From JACKCR01 sp041390305 (lineage in GTDB: Bacteria; Eisenbacteria; RBG-16-71-46; CAIMUX01): a stretch of DNA of 64,000 nt. The notes below the pieces were generated by a model, which ran no database searches, was not told where the DNA came from, and worked only from the letters and a program-made list of their open reading frames with translations. A program made the position numbers and the translations under genes. This document shows positions 9,165-17,363 of the stretch, in pieces. The stretch's first letter is position 1. Every line of letters starts with the position of its first letter. The DNA is taken from contig JAWKQE010000013.1 in NCBI GenBank assembly GCA_041390305.1, positions 109,949 through 173,948 of the forward strand. Direction: 5' to 3'.

Positions 9165-11213
9165 TCAGGGCAGGCGAACGAGGCGGAGCGGAGTGCTCTG
9201 CCCGTCGGGAGTCCCCATCGGACGTGCGAAGTAGTTGCCGGCGGGTGCCTTGCGTCCCGCGTCGTCCGTGCCGTCCCAGGTGGCCTGGAAGCCGCCGTCG
9301 GTCGATCTCGTGGCGATCGATTTCACCTGGCGACCCGAGGCATCGAAGATCGCGACCCCGCGGACGCTCGTCGACCCGTCGGCGGACGAACTCCCGTCCA
9401 TGAGCGAACTCCTGCCCGCGACGGAGCTCGGCCCATCGGAAGACGTCGCCTCCGTGAGTGACGTCCCTCCCTCGAGTGAGTTTCCATCCGCGAGTGAGAC
9501 CAGGATCGTCACGTCCTCACGCGACGGATTCGGCTGCGCGCTCATTCGGAAACGCGCCGTGATCGCGTCGCCCGGGTTCTCCGGGAACGGGCCCTCACCC
9601 GGTACGGAGCTGACGTCGTTCGGGACCTGCGCGACCCAGACGTCCTGCTCACCCCGTCGGGAGTCCTGATAGAACGGGTACGCGGTGGTCGCCGTGGCCG
9701 CGATGCCGTTGTAGTCGCCGATGAAGTCGAGCGTCGTGTCGTGGGGGAGCACGACCGGGAAGCCGGATCCCGTCACACGGACATTCGCTTCGAACGTCGC
9801 GCCGCCGTCGAGAGACTTCGCGTAGTAGACGTCGATGTCGCTCGGGTCGTTCCGCCGGTCGTACCAGACGACGTGGGCGACGCCGTTCGGATCGAACGTG
9901 ACCCAGGGGAACCACTGCGCGCCCGTGCCCGCGTCGTCGTTGACGCGCACGGGTGACGACCAGGTCACGCCGCCGTCGGTCGAACGCACGGCGAGGATGT
10001 CGGGGTTCCCGAAGAATTGGTCGTTCCAGACGACGAGGAGATCACCGGTGATCGGGTTCGCCGCGGCCGAGGGGAGGTTGACGATCCGGAATCCGCCGGG
10101 GAACGTCGACGGGAGCGGGTTCATCTCGACGATGCCCCGGTCCGGGCTCCAGCTCGCGCCCAGGTTCGTCGAGCGCGACACCCAGAGGCTGTCCTGGAAG
10201 CTGTCCCGCCAGAAGACGAAGTAGTCACCGTTCGGCGCGATCACGGGGCAGGCGCCGTTTCCGGCCGTCGAGTTGTTCGAGAGGATCGTGTTCGCGCCGA
10301 ACGTGAGTCCTCCGTCGAGCGAGCGCGCGGTGCGGATCTTGGCCGGCGAGAATCCGAAGTCGGCCCAACCGACGAGGACTTCGCTTCCCCGGACCGCGAT
10401 GTACGGCTTGTCGTCGAAGGTGCTGTTGCCGCTCGCGTCGACCGGGCTCGACCAGGTCGCGCCGTCGTCGGTCGAGCGCCGCACGTAGATGTCGACGTCG
10501 CTCCCGCCGGGGCCGCCGCTCGCGAGATAGCCGTAGAACCAGACGCCGCCACCGGCGGACTTGACGGCCGGGTCGCTCATCACGGTGTGACCGGAGAGCG
10601 CGGTCGATGCCCAGCTGGCGCCGCCGTCGGTCGAACGTCCGACGCCCATGACGAGGGAGGAGGCCGTGTACTGATTCCACCCGGCGATCAGAGTGCTTCC
10701 GTCCGCATCGATGCTGGTCTCGTTCTGCGTGTGTCCGTCGTCCGGCCCGAGCCGCTCCTCGGCGAACGGCGATCCGAGAGAGGGCTCGCCTCCGCCGTCT
10801 CCACGTTGTGCCGTCTCGTCCGAGCGCCGCGTCGGCACCTCATCCGCCCGTGGTGCCGTTGTCTCGTCCGTCTTCGGCGTCGTCTCCGCATCCGCATCAT
10901 CGTTCCGGACACCGTCCCGCCAGATCACGTCGAGGGGGAGCCGGTAGCCGAGCTCGTCGCGTGTGCCGGGTTCGATCCGGACTCCCTCCGTCGAGAAGAC
11001 GGGGCCGACGAGCGGGGGCTGCGTCTTTAGTTCCGCCGGGATCCCCGCCATCCCGCGCGCCGTGGGCGGCGCCGGCGGCCGCTCGCCGCCGATCCGATGG
11101 AGGGACCAGGCTCCGAGAGCGATCCCGGCGAGGGCGAGTCCACCCAATCCAAGCGAGAGACGACGACTGCCGGCGCGGCGAGGCTGCCGGGCATCAGGTC
11201 CGGTGCGGAGCAT
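9165..11213 (-). CDS. Secreted BNR/Asp-box (sialidase-like propeller) protein
   Basis: 682 residues. ATG 11213 overlaps the stop of the upstream acetyltransferase gene (TGATG), with AAAGGA upstream, so the two are translationally coupled. A membrane or signal segment lies at about residues 18-38 ('LSLGLGGLALAGIALGAWSL'). A charged repeat-rich linker follows, then at least six Asp-box motifs (S-x-D-x-G-x-T/S-W/F), for example RSTDGGASW, RSTDDGATW, RSLDGGLTF, RSTDGGVTW and KSLDGGATF. This is the sialidase/BNR six-bladed fold. The usual catalytic Arg triad of true sialidases is not evident, so I do not call it a sialidase. The C-terminus is FlgD-like ('FDASGRQVKSI', 'WDGTDDAGRKAPAGNYF') behind an 18-bp tandem repeat linker. 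Confidence 0.85.
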   Translation of the reverse strand: MLRTGPDARQPRRAGSRRLSLGLGGLALAGIALGAWSLHRIGGERPPAPPTARGMAGIPAELKTQPPLVGPVFSTEGVRIEPGTRDELGYRLPLDVIWRDGVRNDDADAETTPKTDETTAPRADEVPTRRSDETAQRGDGGGEPSLGSPFAEERLGPDDGHTQNETSIDADGSTLIAGWNQYTASSLVMGVGRSTDGGASWASTALSGHTVMSDPAVKSAGGGVWFYGYLASGGPGGSDVDIYVRRSTDDGATWSSPVDASGNSTFDDKPYIAVRGSEVLVGWADFGFSPAKIRTARSLDGGLTFGANTILSNNSTAGNGACPVIAPNGDYFVFWRDSFQDSLWVSRSTNLGASWSPDRGIVEMNPLPSTFPGGFRIVNLPSAAANPITGDLLVVWNDQFFGNPDILAVRSTDGGVTWSSPVRVNDDAGTGAQWFPWVTFDPNGVAHVVWYDRRNDPSDIDVYYAKSLDGGATFEANVRVTGSGFPVVLPHDTTLDFIGDYNGIAATATTAYPFYQDSRRGEQDVWVAQVPNDVSSVPGEGPFPENPGDAITARFRMSAQPNPSREDVTILVSLADGNSLEGGTSLTEATSSDGPSSVAGRSSLMDGSSSADGSTSVRGVAIFDASGRQVKSIATRSTDGGFQATWDGTDDAGRKAPAGNYFARPMGTPDGQSTPLRLVRLP
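9373..9498. repeat. Seven 18-bp in-frame tandem repeats in a linker
   Basis: Seven consecutive 18-bp units (9373, 9391, 9409, 9427, 9445, 9463, 9481) encode, on the - strand, six-residue units beginning with Ser: SLADGN, SLEGGT, SLTEAT, SSDGPS, SVAGRS, SLMDGS and SSADGS. They interrupt the C-terminal FlgD-like domain of the BNR protein between its first strands. The unit length is exact although the sequence has drifted, which indicates past expansion followed by point mutation. Confidence 0.85.
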
Positions 11214-11806
11214 CAGGTGCGTTCCTTTCGTAGGACGGAGTAGACGTAGAGATCGTGAGGCTCTTCGCCCTTCACGGTCAACGCCGCTCTCAGCGTCCCT
11301 TCCCGGGTCATGGCCGCGCTCTCCGCCACCTTCTGGCTCGCGACGTTCTGGGTGCTGCAGTGCCAGGAGATCCGCTCCCAGTGCCAATCGGCCCACGCCC
11401 ACTCGAGCAGCGCCGCCAGTACCCGCTTTCCGAATCCGGAACCCGCGCGATCGGCCCGGATCCACATCCCGGCTTCGCACCGCTTCTGCTCGAGAGGCCC
11501 TTCCCGGAGATGGAAACCGGTGCCACCCAGTACCTCGGACTCGTCCTTCGAGAAGATCCCGATGATGAAGTCCTCGTGGAGCAGATAGCGGGCGTGGAAC
11601 TGACGGACCCGCTTCTCCACTGCGGCCGGGTCCTCCTCGGGAACGGCCCAGTACATGAACCGCTTGAGGTGGTCGTAGGACGCGTTGAGCGCCGCGGCGA
11701 GTGGGACACCGTCCCCGGGCCGGAACGAGCGGAGTACGAACTCCGATGTCTCCCAACGGTCTGGAGCGAGGAATGCGGATGCATGGTTGCTCTCGGGGCT
11801 CGGCAT
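11213..11806 (-). CDS. GNAT-family N-acetyltransferase (RimJ/RimL type)
   Basis: 197 residues; ATG 11806 follows GGGAGG (6 nt). The sequence has the RimJ/RimL layout: 'LRSFRPGDGVPLAAAL' near residue 25, 'GGTGFHLREG' in the central sheet, 'AGMWIRADRAGSGFGKRVL' (acetyl-CoA binding R/Q-x-x-G-x-G/A, here R-A-G-S-G-F-G), and 'RISWHCSTQNVASQKVAESA' with the conserved N-x-x-S. It probably transfers an acetyl group from acetyl-CoA to an N-terminal amine or small molecule; the substrate is unknown. The next gene, a secreted propeller protein, overlaps its stop codon. The coupling is odd, as no functional link is obvious. The leader contains a terminator-like hairpin. Confidence 0.85.
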   Translation of the reverse strand: MPSPESNHASAFLAPDRWETSEFVLRSFRPGDGVPLAAALNASYDHLKRFMYWAVPEEDPAAVEKRVRQFHARYLLHEDFIIGIFSKDESEVLGGTGFHLREGPLEQKRCEAGMWIRADRAGSGFGKRVLAALLEWAWADWHWERISWHCSTQNVASQKVAESAAMTREGTLRAALTVKGEEPHDLYVYSVLRKERT

Positions 11807-11872
11807 CGGCGCCTCCCTTTCGTCGGTCGGCCCGCCAAGCAGCCGAAACCTGGGGGATGGTGGAACGCAGGG

Positions 11873-11898
11873 ACAAAAAACCTCGACGGAGGTCGAGG
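11873..11898 (-). terminator. Hairpin plus T6 in the leader of the acetyltransferase gene
   Basis: On the - strand, CCTCGAC-loop-GTCGAGG (7-bp perfect stem, 4-nt loop; 11881-11898) is followed by six T residues (11875-11880). This is a textbook intrinsic terminator shape and the only one with a T-run that I found here. It reads toward the acetyltransferase start 67 bp away. It could therefore be an attenuator for that operon, or a block on antisense transcription from the methionine aminopeptidase gene. On the + strand the same hairpin sits about 22 nt before the map start codon. Confidence 0.55.
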
Positions 11899-11920
11899 CT
11901 CGGGCCACAATACCTGCCTT

Positions 11921-12730
11921 ATGCGAGTCCGGAACAGAAAGATCGAGCTCAAGTCCTCCGCCGACCTCGAGGCGATGCGTGTCGTTTGCCGTCTGGCGGC
12001 CGACACTCTCTGCAAGGTCGACGGGATCCTCCGTCCCGGGATCACGACGGAAGAGATCAACGCCTTCGTGCACGAAGACACCCTGGCGAAGAATGCGGTG
12101 CCGGCTCCGCTCAACTACCGCGGCTTCCCCAAGAGCACCTGCACTTCGATCAACGAAGTGGTGTGCCACGGCATTCCCGGTGCGCGTGTTCTCGAGCCCG
12201 GGGACATCATCAACGTCGACATCACCCACATCTTCGACGGCTACTACGGGGATACGAGCGCGACGTTCTACATCGGTGAGCCGAACGACGAGGCCAAGCA
12301 CGTCGTGGAGGTCTGCCGGCGCTCGCTCGAACTCGGGATGGCCGAGGTCCGCGACGGGGCCAGGCTCGGGGACATCGGCGCGGCGATCCAGGAGTTCGTG
12401 GAAGGCCACGGCTGCAGCGTCGTGCGGGACTTCGTCGGGCACGGGATCGGGCGCAAGTTCCACATGGAGCCGATGGTGAGCCATGTCGGAAAGCGCGGGA
12501 ACGGGCCCAAGCTCAAGACCGGGATGGTCTTCACGATCGAGCCGATGATCAATCTCGGGAAGCCCGACGTGCAGATCCTCGACGACGGTTGGACGGCCGT
12601 GACCACGGATCGGTCGCTCTCCGCGCAGTTCGAACACACCATCGTCGTCACCGATACGGGTTGCGAGATCCTCACCGAAAGGAATCGGCCGCTGCTCCAG
12701 AGCGAGCGGTACCCGGACTACTTCGGATAG
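11921..12730 (+). CDS. map: Type I methionine aminopeptidase
   Basis: 269 residues from ATG 11921. It removes the initiator methionine from new proteins in the cytoplasm. All five metal ligands of the family are recognisable: Asp in 'NVDITHIFDGYYGD' (two), His in 'FVGHGIGRKFHMEP', Glu in 'VFTIEPMI', and Glu in 'SAQFEHTIVV'. Family signatures 'NEVVCHGIP' and 'YRGFPKSTCTS' are also present. Length is normal for the short class without an N-terminal zinc domain. No good ribosome binding site precedes the ATG, and a hairpin lies just upstream. It is a stand-alone gene here rather than part of the usual ribosomal-protein cluster. Confidence 0.97.
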   Translation: MRVRNRKIELKSSADLEAMRVVCRLAADTLCKVDGILRPGITTEEINAFVHEDTLAKNAVPAPLNYRGFPKSTCTSINEVVCHGIPGARVLEPGDIINVDITHIFDGYYGDTSATFYIGEPNDEAKHVVEVCRRSLELGMAEVRDGARLGDIGAAIQEFVEGHGCSVVRDFVGHGIGRKFHMEPMVSHVGKRGNGPKLKTGMVFTIEPMINLGKPDVQILDDGWTAVTTDRSLSAQFEHTIVVTDTGCEILTERNRPLLQSERYPDYFG

Positions 12731-12867
12731 GGGGAAGTGCGCCCCACATGGGCCCACTCCCCGCTTTCGAGACGCCGGTGACAGCGACTCCCGTTGCGAT
12801 GACTCAGTAACCAGGAAGTTCCCCGTTCATCGATAGGATGTCCTTCATCCATAGGAGCCGGGTACCC

Positions 12868-13926
12868 ATGATTCGCATCGAATCCCTGCATCGATTCTCA
12901 CTTTGTCTTCCTGTTGCCGAAAGATCCGCCCTCGGAGTCGTCTGCGCGGTGCTGGCGATGATCTCCCTCGGGGTCTCCGCGCCGTGGGCCGCCTCGAATG
13001 CGGGCCTCGACGCGCGACTCTCCCAGTACACCTATCCCTATCCGACGAAGACGCTCCGGTTCGACTCCCAGGGCGAGACGCTCGAGATGGCGTACATGGA
13101 CGTCGCTCCGGCGCAGCCGAACGGACGGTCCGTCCTCCTCCTCCACGGGAAGAACTTCTCGGGCGCCTACTGGGGATCGACGATCGACGCGCTGACCAAG
13201 GCGGGATACCGCGTCATCGTTCCCGATCAGGTCGGCTTCGGCAAGTCGACCAAATCGAGGAGCTACCAGTACTCGTTCCAGGCCTTCGCCGACAACACCG
13301 CGCACCTTCTGAAGCAGCTCGAAGTGGAGAAGGCGACCGTCGTGGGACACTCGATGGGTGGAATGCTCGCGACCCGTTTCGCGCTCGACCATCCCGAGTT
13401 CACCGAGAAGCTCATCCTCGTCAATCCGATCGGGCTCGAGGACTGGAAGCGGAAGGTTCCCTACCGGTCCATCGACGAGTGGCATCGTCGCGAGCTGGGC
13501 AAGACGCGCGAAGGCGTGAAGAAGTACATGGAGACGAGCTACTTCGATGGGAAGTGGAAGCCCGAGTACGATCCGCTCGTCGAGATCCAGGCGGGCTGGG
13601 CCTCGGGGCCCGACGCCGATCTCATCGCCTGGGTGTCGGCCCTCACCTACGACATGATCTTCACGCAGCCCGTGCTCTACGAGTTTCCGGACGTCGACGT
13701 GCCCACGCTCCTCATCATCGGGCAGCGGGACCGGACGGCGCTCGGGAAGGATGCCGTGACGCCCGAGGTCGCGAACACCCTCGGCCGCTATCCCCAGCTC
13801 GGGCGCAAGGCAGCCAAGGCGATCCCGGGGGCCGAGATCGTCGAACTCGAAGGCGTCGGCCACGTGCCGCAGTTCGAGGCGTTCGAGGCGTATCGCGACG
13901 CCCTGCTCGCATTCCTCGCGAAGTAG
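12868..13926 (+). CDS. Secreted alpha/beta hydrolase
   Basis: 352 residues from ATG 12868, chosen because AGGAG lies 11 nt upstream; an ATG at 12838 is in frame but poorly placed. A signal peptide is likely (hydrophobic residues about 22-42, ending 'GVSAPWAAS'). The alpha/beta hydrolase triad is complete by motif: nucleophile Ser in 'VVGHSMGGM' (about residue 162), Asp in 'LIIGQRDRTA' (about 288) and His in 'GVGHVPQFE' (about 332). The oxyanion motif is 'LLLHGKNFSG' with a Lys-Asn in place of the common Gly-x-Gly. Periplasmic or extracellular esterase/hydrolase; substrate unknown. It follows map by 137 bp and may be separately transcribed. Confidence 0.9.
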   Translation: MIRIESLHRFSLCLPVAERSALGVVCAVLAMISLGVSAPWAASNAGLDARLSQYTYPYPTKTLRFDSQGETLEMAYMDVAPAQPNGRSVLLLHGKNFSGAYWGSTIDALTKAGYRVIVPDQVGFGKSTKSRSYQYSFQAFADNTAHLLKQLEVEKATVVGHSMGGMLATRFALDHPEFTEKLILVNPIGLEDWKRKVPYRSIDEWHRRELGKTREGVKKYMETSYFDGKWKPEYDPLVEIQAGWASGPDADLIAWVSALTYDMIFTQPVLYEFPDVDVPTLLIIGQRDRTALGKDAVTPEVANTLGRYPQLGRKAAKAIPGAEIVELEGVGHVPQFEAFEAYRDALLAFLAK

Positions 13927-14069
13927 CCGGCCTGTCCGGCGGGCCAGTCGCGCCGGGCCTGGCGTGAGCGGCATGAGGCCGTCGTGCTCCTCGTGCCTCT
14001 CGGTTTCGCCCTTCGGCAGGAGGCCGGGGCGCTCCGCGCGCCTCTGGGTCTCGCGCTCCGGCGCGAAGC

Positions 14070-14078
14070 TGCTATACT
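14070..14078 (+). promoter_or_regulatory. Candidate extended -10 promoter (TGCTATACT) for the TldD-like gene
   Basis: TGCTATACT matches an extended -10 element (TG-n-TATAAT with one change) and lies 75 nt before the start of the TldD-like gene. The same nine bases occur 78 nt before the subtilase start at 23784. No good -35 is seen, which is usual for extended -10 promoters. Confidence 0.4.
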
Positions 14079-14153
14079 CCCCGCCGGGAGAGGCAGGCAA
14101 TTCACCGCGTGGGCGCTCGCCGCGTCCGAGCGCCGAATGCACGGAGAACATGC

Positions 14154-15704
14154 ATGACCTCTACTCGATGGTCGCGCCGCCGATTCCTCCAGAGGACCGG
14201 CCAGCTGACAGGCGCGCTCGTTCTGGGGGCCGGAGTCGACGGCCTCCTTCCTTGCTCGGCCCCCAGGGCCAACGCCCCCCTCGTCGCCACGGGACTTCGG
14301 CCAAACGGCCCGCCTGCTCTCGGTCTCGATGGCCCCGAACTCGAAGCGGTACTCGCAGAACTCGTCCGGCAGCTCGAACGGAAAGCGCTCTATGCGTCCG
14401 CGTTCGCGGAGCATCGCGGAGGGCTCGACGCCCGGACCGAGCGCAACGAACGGTCGCTCGACTTCGACGCCGAGACGCGCGGAGTTGTCTTCCAGGCCTA
14501 CGATGGCGTGCGCTTCCGGGAGGCGGCGACGGATCGGATGGATGCGGACTCCCTCCGGTCGATCGTGCGCGAACTCGAGAGAGACCTGACGAAGCCCTCC
14601 TCGCGAACGGGTGGACCCGACCCTGGCAGCCCGGTCCGTCGGCGTTTCGTGAGTCCCGCCCAGATCGACCCGGACAGCATCCCCACGACGGGATGGCTCG
14701 ACGTCGCGGAGGACATCCTGGAGCGGGTCCACGCGAGTGATGCGCGCATCGTGAACGCGAGCACGGGGGCCCAACACCGCTGGCGCCGTACGCTCTTCGT
14801 CAACCGCACGCGGTCGATCCACCAGACGCTTCACACCATCGGCGTCCGCGCCTTCGCGTTCGCGATGGAGAACGGCAAGCCCGCGCCCGCTTTCATGGCG
14901 AGGCGCCGGATCGGCGGCTTCGAGCACACGAGCTTCGACGACGGTGCGATCCGCGAACTCGCCACGATCGTCGACGATCTGCTCCGCTCCGAGCGGATCC
15001 CGCCCGGCCAGTACGAAGTCGTGACGTCCCCCGCGATCACGGGGCTCCTGGCCCACGAGTCGTTCGGGCACGGTGTCGAATACGACCAGTTCATCAAGGG
15101 CCGCGCCAAGGCCGCGCACTTCCTCGGCAAGAGCGTCGCTCCCGAGATCGTCAGCATCTGGGACGACCCGACCCAGGCGGACGGCAACGGAACGTACTAC
15201 TACGACGACGAAGGTTGGGAGGCGACTCCCACGGCGATCGTCGAAGGGGGAGTGTTCCGCCGGCCGATCACGGACCTCTTCTCGTCGTTCTCCGGAGACG
15301 CGGAGCGGACCGCGAACGGAAGACGGGAGAGCTTCGCGAACAAGGCGTACGCGCGCATGTCGAACACGTACTTCGGGCGCGGTACCTCGCCGGTGGACGA
15401 ACTCGTCGGTTCTCTCGAAGACGGCATCTACCTCGACGGCTTCCAGTCCGGCATCGAAGACCCGCACGGCTGGGGGATCCAGCTCACCTGCAATCGTGGC
15501 TACGAGATCAAGCACGGCGTCCGCACCGGCCGCGTCTTCAGCCCGATCGGAGTCACCGGCTACGTTCCCGACATCCTCGCGTCCATCACGCACGTCGGGA
15601 ACGACTTCCGTCTCGTCCCGGGGACCTGTGGCAAGGGCCACAAGGAGTTCGTCCCCGTTTCCACCGGCGGCCCGCACCTGCGCTTCACCGCGCAGCTCGG
15701 ATGA
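14154..15704 (+). CDS. tldD: TldD-like metalloprotease with Tat signal
   Basis: 516 residues; ATG 14154 follows GGAGA. The N-terminus 'STRWSRRRFLQRTG' is a twin-arginine export motif followed by a hydrophobic stretch, so the protein is probably exported folded. This is unusual against cytoplasmic E. coli TldD. The metal motif H-E-S-F-G-H (residues about 302-307) is the TldD H-E-x-x-x-H signature. 'STGGPHLRFTAQLG' closes the protein. TldD/TldE pairs degrade unfolded peptides and, in some species, process microcin or cofactor precursors. The gene is followed after 11 bp by the partner gene, so a heterodimer is expected. The symbol reflects family membership only. Confidence 0.85.
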   Translation: MTSTRWSRRRFLQRTGQLTGALVLGAGVDGLLPCSAPRANAPLVATGLRPNGPPALGLDGPELEAVLAELVRQLERKALYASAFAEHRGGLDARTERNERSLDFDAETRGVVFQAYDGVRFREAATDRMDADSLRSIVRELERDLTKPSSRTGGPDPGSPVRRRFVSPAQIDPDSIPTTGWLDVAEDILERVHASDARIVNASTGAQHRWRRTLFVNRTRSIHQTLHTIGVRAFAFAMENGKPAPAFMARRRIGGFEHTSFDDGAIRELATIVDDLLRSERIPPGQYEVVTSPAITGLLAHESFGHGVEYDQFIKGRAKAAHFLGKSVAPEIVSIWDDPTQADGNGTYYYDDEGWEATPTAIVEGGVFRRPITDLFSSFSGDAERTANGRRESFANKAYARMSNTYFGRGTSPVDELVGSLEDGIYLDGFQSGIEDPHGWGIQLTCNRGYEIKHGVRTGRVFSPIGVTGYVPDILASITHVGNDFRLVPGTCGKGHKEFVPVSTGGPHLRFTAQLG

Positions 15705-15715
15705 GGGAGGAACCG

Positions 15716-17074
15716 ATGCAGAATCATCATTGGGGACGCCCCGATGGGACCGCCACCTCGTCCGATCAGCCGATGGAAGCGACCTTCCAGATGGTGAAGG
15801 ACGCACTCCAGCGAAACCGCGAGGTGTCCGCGTGGACGGCGACGCTCACCTCGACCCGGAGCCGGCAGCTCTACCTGATCCGGGAAGACGTCGAGTCGGA
15901 GAGATCCTCCCTCGGCCACGCGATCGAAGTGGACGTCCACACCAGAAACGGAAGCGAGCTCGGCCGGGCGTCGTTCTCGCTAGGCCCAGGCGATGAGGGC
16001 CGGCTGGAAGAGCTGATGGCGCAGACGCTCGCGGCTGCGAAGAAGTCTTCCGTTCCCGACTACTCCCTCCCCGCGCCCCACGCGCTTCCGGTCGTCGAGA
16101 CGTCGGACCGTGAGATCGTGGATCATCCGCGTCGCGCCCTGGAGAGGCTGCGCTCGCAGCTCTCGGAAACGCTCGCGTCCCAGGGTAGAGTGAAGAATGC
16201 CTCCGCCGAGTTCTTCGTCCACCACGACGTGAGCCGGATGGAGACGTCCACGGGTGTGCTCGCGGACCTCTCCGGGACGCGGTCCACGGCGGAGATCGTC
16301 CTCCTCGGCACCGGACGCGGTGGGCGTGAAGCCGAAGTGCAGGGGCTTCGCTACCGGCGGACGGTGGATGGCCTGGACCTCCCACGCTGGGTGACCGGGC
16401 TGGCTGAGGAATCCCAGGACGCCGGCGACGCGGAGACGATGTCCACCTGGAAGGGGCCCGTGGTTCTCCGGGCCGACGTGGCGAATGCGTTCTTCCGTCC
16501 GGTCGTCCAGCGGATCACGGGCGACACCGTCTACCGGAAGATGAGCCCGTTCGAGATCGGCAGTTCTCTCACGGCGGAGGCGCCGCGTGGGGACAGGCTC
16601 GATCTCTCCAGTGACCGCACCCTTCCGTTCGGCGCGGCGACCGCGCCGTGCGATGCCGAGGGCGTGCCTGCCTTCTCCGCGCGCCTCATCGAGGGCGGAA
16701 CCGTGAAGCGGTTCGTGGCGGATTCCCGCTACGCGCACTATCTCGGGATCGAACCGACCGGGGACTGGAGCAATCTTGTCATCGCGCCGGGACGCCGGAG
16801 CGCCGACGACTTCCTGCGAGGGGAGGAGGTTCTCGAGGTCGTCCGGTTTTCGTGGTTCACGCCGAGCTTCGCGACCGGCGACTTCGCGAGCGAGATGCGG
16901 CTCGGCTACCTGCACCGAGGAGGCCGGCGACGCCCGATCAAGGGGGGAGCGGTTACGGGCAACGTGTTCGCGAACCTGGAGCACGCGTTCTTCTCGCGGG
17001 AGCTGGAGTTCATCGGTGACGGTGAGGTTCCGCGCTACCTGAGGCTGGAGGACGTGGAGGTGGTCGGGAGCTGA
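15716..17074 (+). CDS. TldE/PmbA-like partner protein
   Basis: 452 residues; ATG 15716 follows GGAGG at 15706, 11 bp after the TldD-like stop, so the genes form an operon. The TldE/PmbA fold is indicated by the N-terminal half ('LYLIREDVESERSSLGHAIEV', a strand-rich region) and C-terminal 'LVIAPGRRSADDFLRGEEVLEV' and 'GDFASEMRLGYLHRGGRRRPIKGGAVTGNVF'. The last matches the family's 'G.F....R.GY.I..G....PV.G..I.GN' block. It lacks the H-E-x-x-x-H motif, as TldE subunits do. Unlike the TldD-like protein it has no evident signal peptide. If one subunit is Tat-exported, the partner may travel with it; that is inference. Confidence 0.85.
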   Translation: MQNHHWGRPDGTATSSDQPMEATFQMVKDALQRNREVSAWTATLTSTRSRQLYLIREDVESERSSLGHAIEVDVHTRNGSELGRASFSLGPGDEGRLEELMAQTLAAAKKSSVPDYSLPAPHALPVVETSDREIVDHPRRALERLRSQLSETLASQGRVKNASAEFFVHHDVSRMETSTGVLADLSGTRSTAEIVLLGTGRGGREAEVQGLRYRRTVDGLDLPRWVTGLAEESQDAGDAETMSTWKGPVVLRADVANAFFRPVVQRITGDTVYRKMSPFEIGSSLTAEAPRGDRLDLSSDRTLPFGAATAPCDAEGVPAFSARLIEGGTVKRFVADSRYAHYLGIEPTGDWSNLVIAPGRRSADDFLRGEEVLEVVRFSWFTPSFATGDFASEMRLGYLHRGGRRRPIKGGAVTGNVFANLEHAFFSRELEFIGDGEVPRYLRLEDVEVVGS

Positions 17075-17119
17075 GGGACATTCGGGGACGCCGCCGTCCC
17101 CGAGCCCTGCGAAGTCTGG

Positions 17120-17302
17120 TCAGCGCTTCTTTGGAATGACGGCCGCGATCACGAGTCCGAGCGGTCCGAGGAGCGCGCAGGCCAGGAACCATCCGCAGCC
17201 CGAGCGACCTTTTGTCGTGGCGATCCACGCTCCCAGGATTCCAGCGGCGAGCCAAAGCGGGATCTCGATCATTCCAAAGTCTCCAGAGATCTTGAGGTCC
17301 AT
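17120..17302 (-). CDS. Small two-helix membrane protein
   Basis: 60 residues from ATG 17302 with CGGAG 9 nt upstream; a shorter start at the internal ATG ('MIEIPLW') is possible. The residues form two hydrophobic segments, 'IPLWLAAGILGAWIA' and 'GWFLACALLGPLGLVIAAVIP', joined by a short basic 'TTKGRSGCG' turn and ending in 'KKR'. The 'R-S-x-x-x-W-F-L-x-x-x-L-x-G-P-L-G-L' pattern is common in small uncharacterised bacterial membrane proteins. No function can be given. It lies just downstream of the photolyase-like gene on the same strand (61 bp gap) and is convergent with the TldE-like gene. Confidence 0.6.
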   Translation of the reverse strand: MDLKISGDFGMIEIPLWLAAGILGAWIATTKGRSGCGWFLACALLGPLGLVIAAVIPKKR

Positions 17303-17363
17303 GCGCGTACTCCGGAGCCCGATCCGGGCCCGAATGAACTCTACCGCTCTCGCGGCTGGGAAT

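Noticed and set aside
6792..9461. 889-codon + strand frame opposite the FG-GAP gene
   Set aside because: It mirrors the repeat codons (DV..V..AVRV..DV) and has no domain of its own. High-GC repeats commonly leave open frames on the other strand.
9165..11213. Calling the BNR protein a true sialidase
   Set aside because: Asp-boxes only define the propeller fold; the catalytic Arg triad, Tyr and Asp could not be identified.
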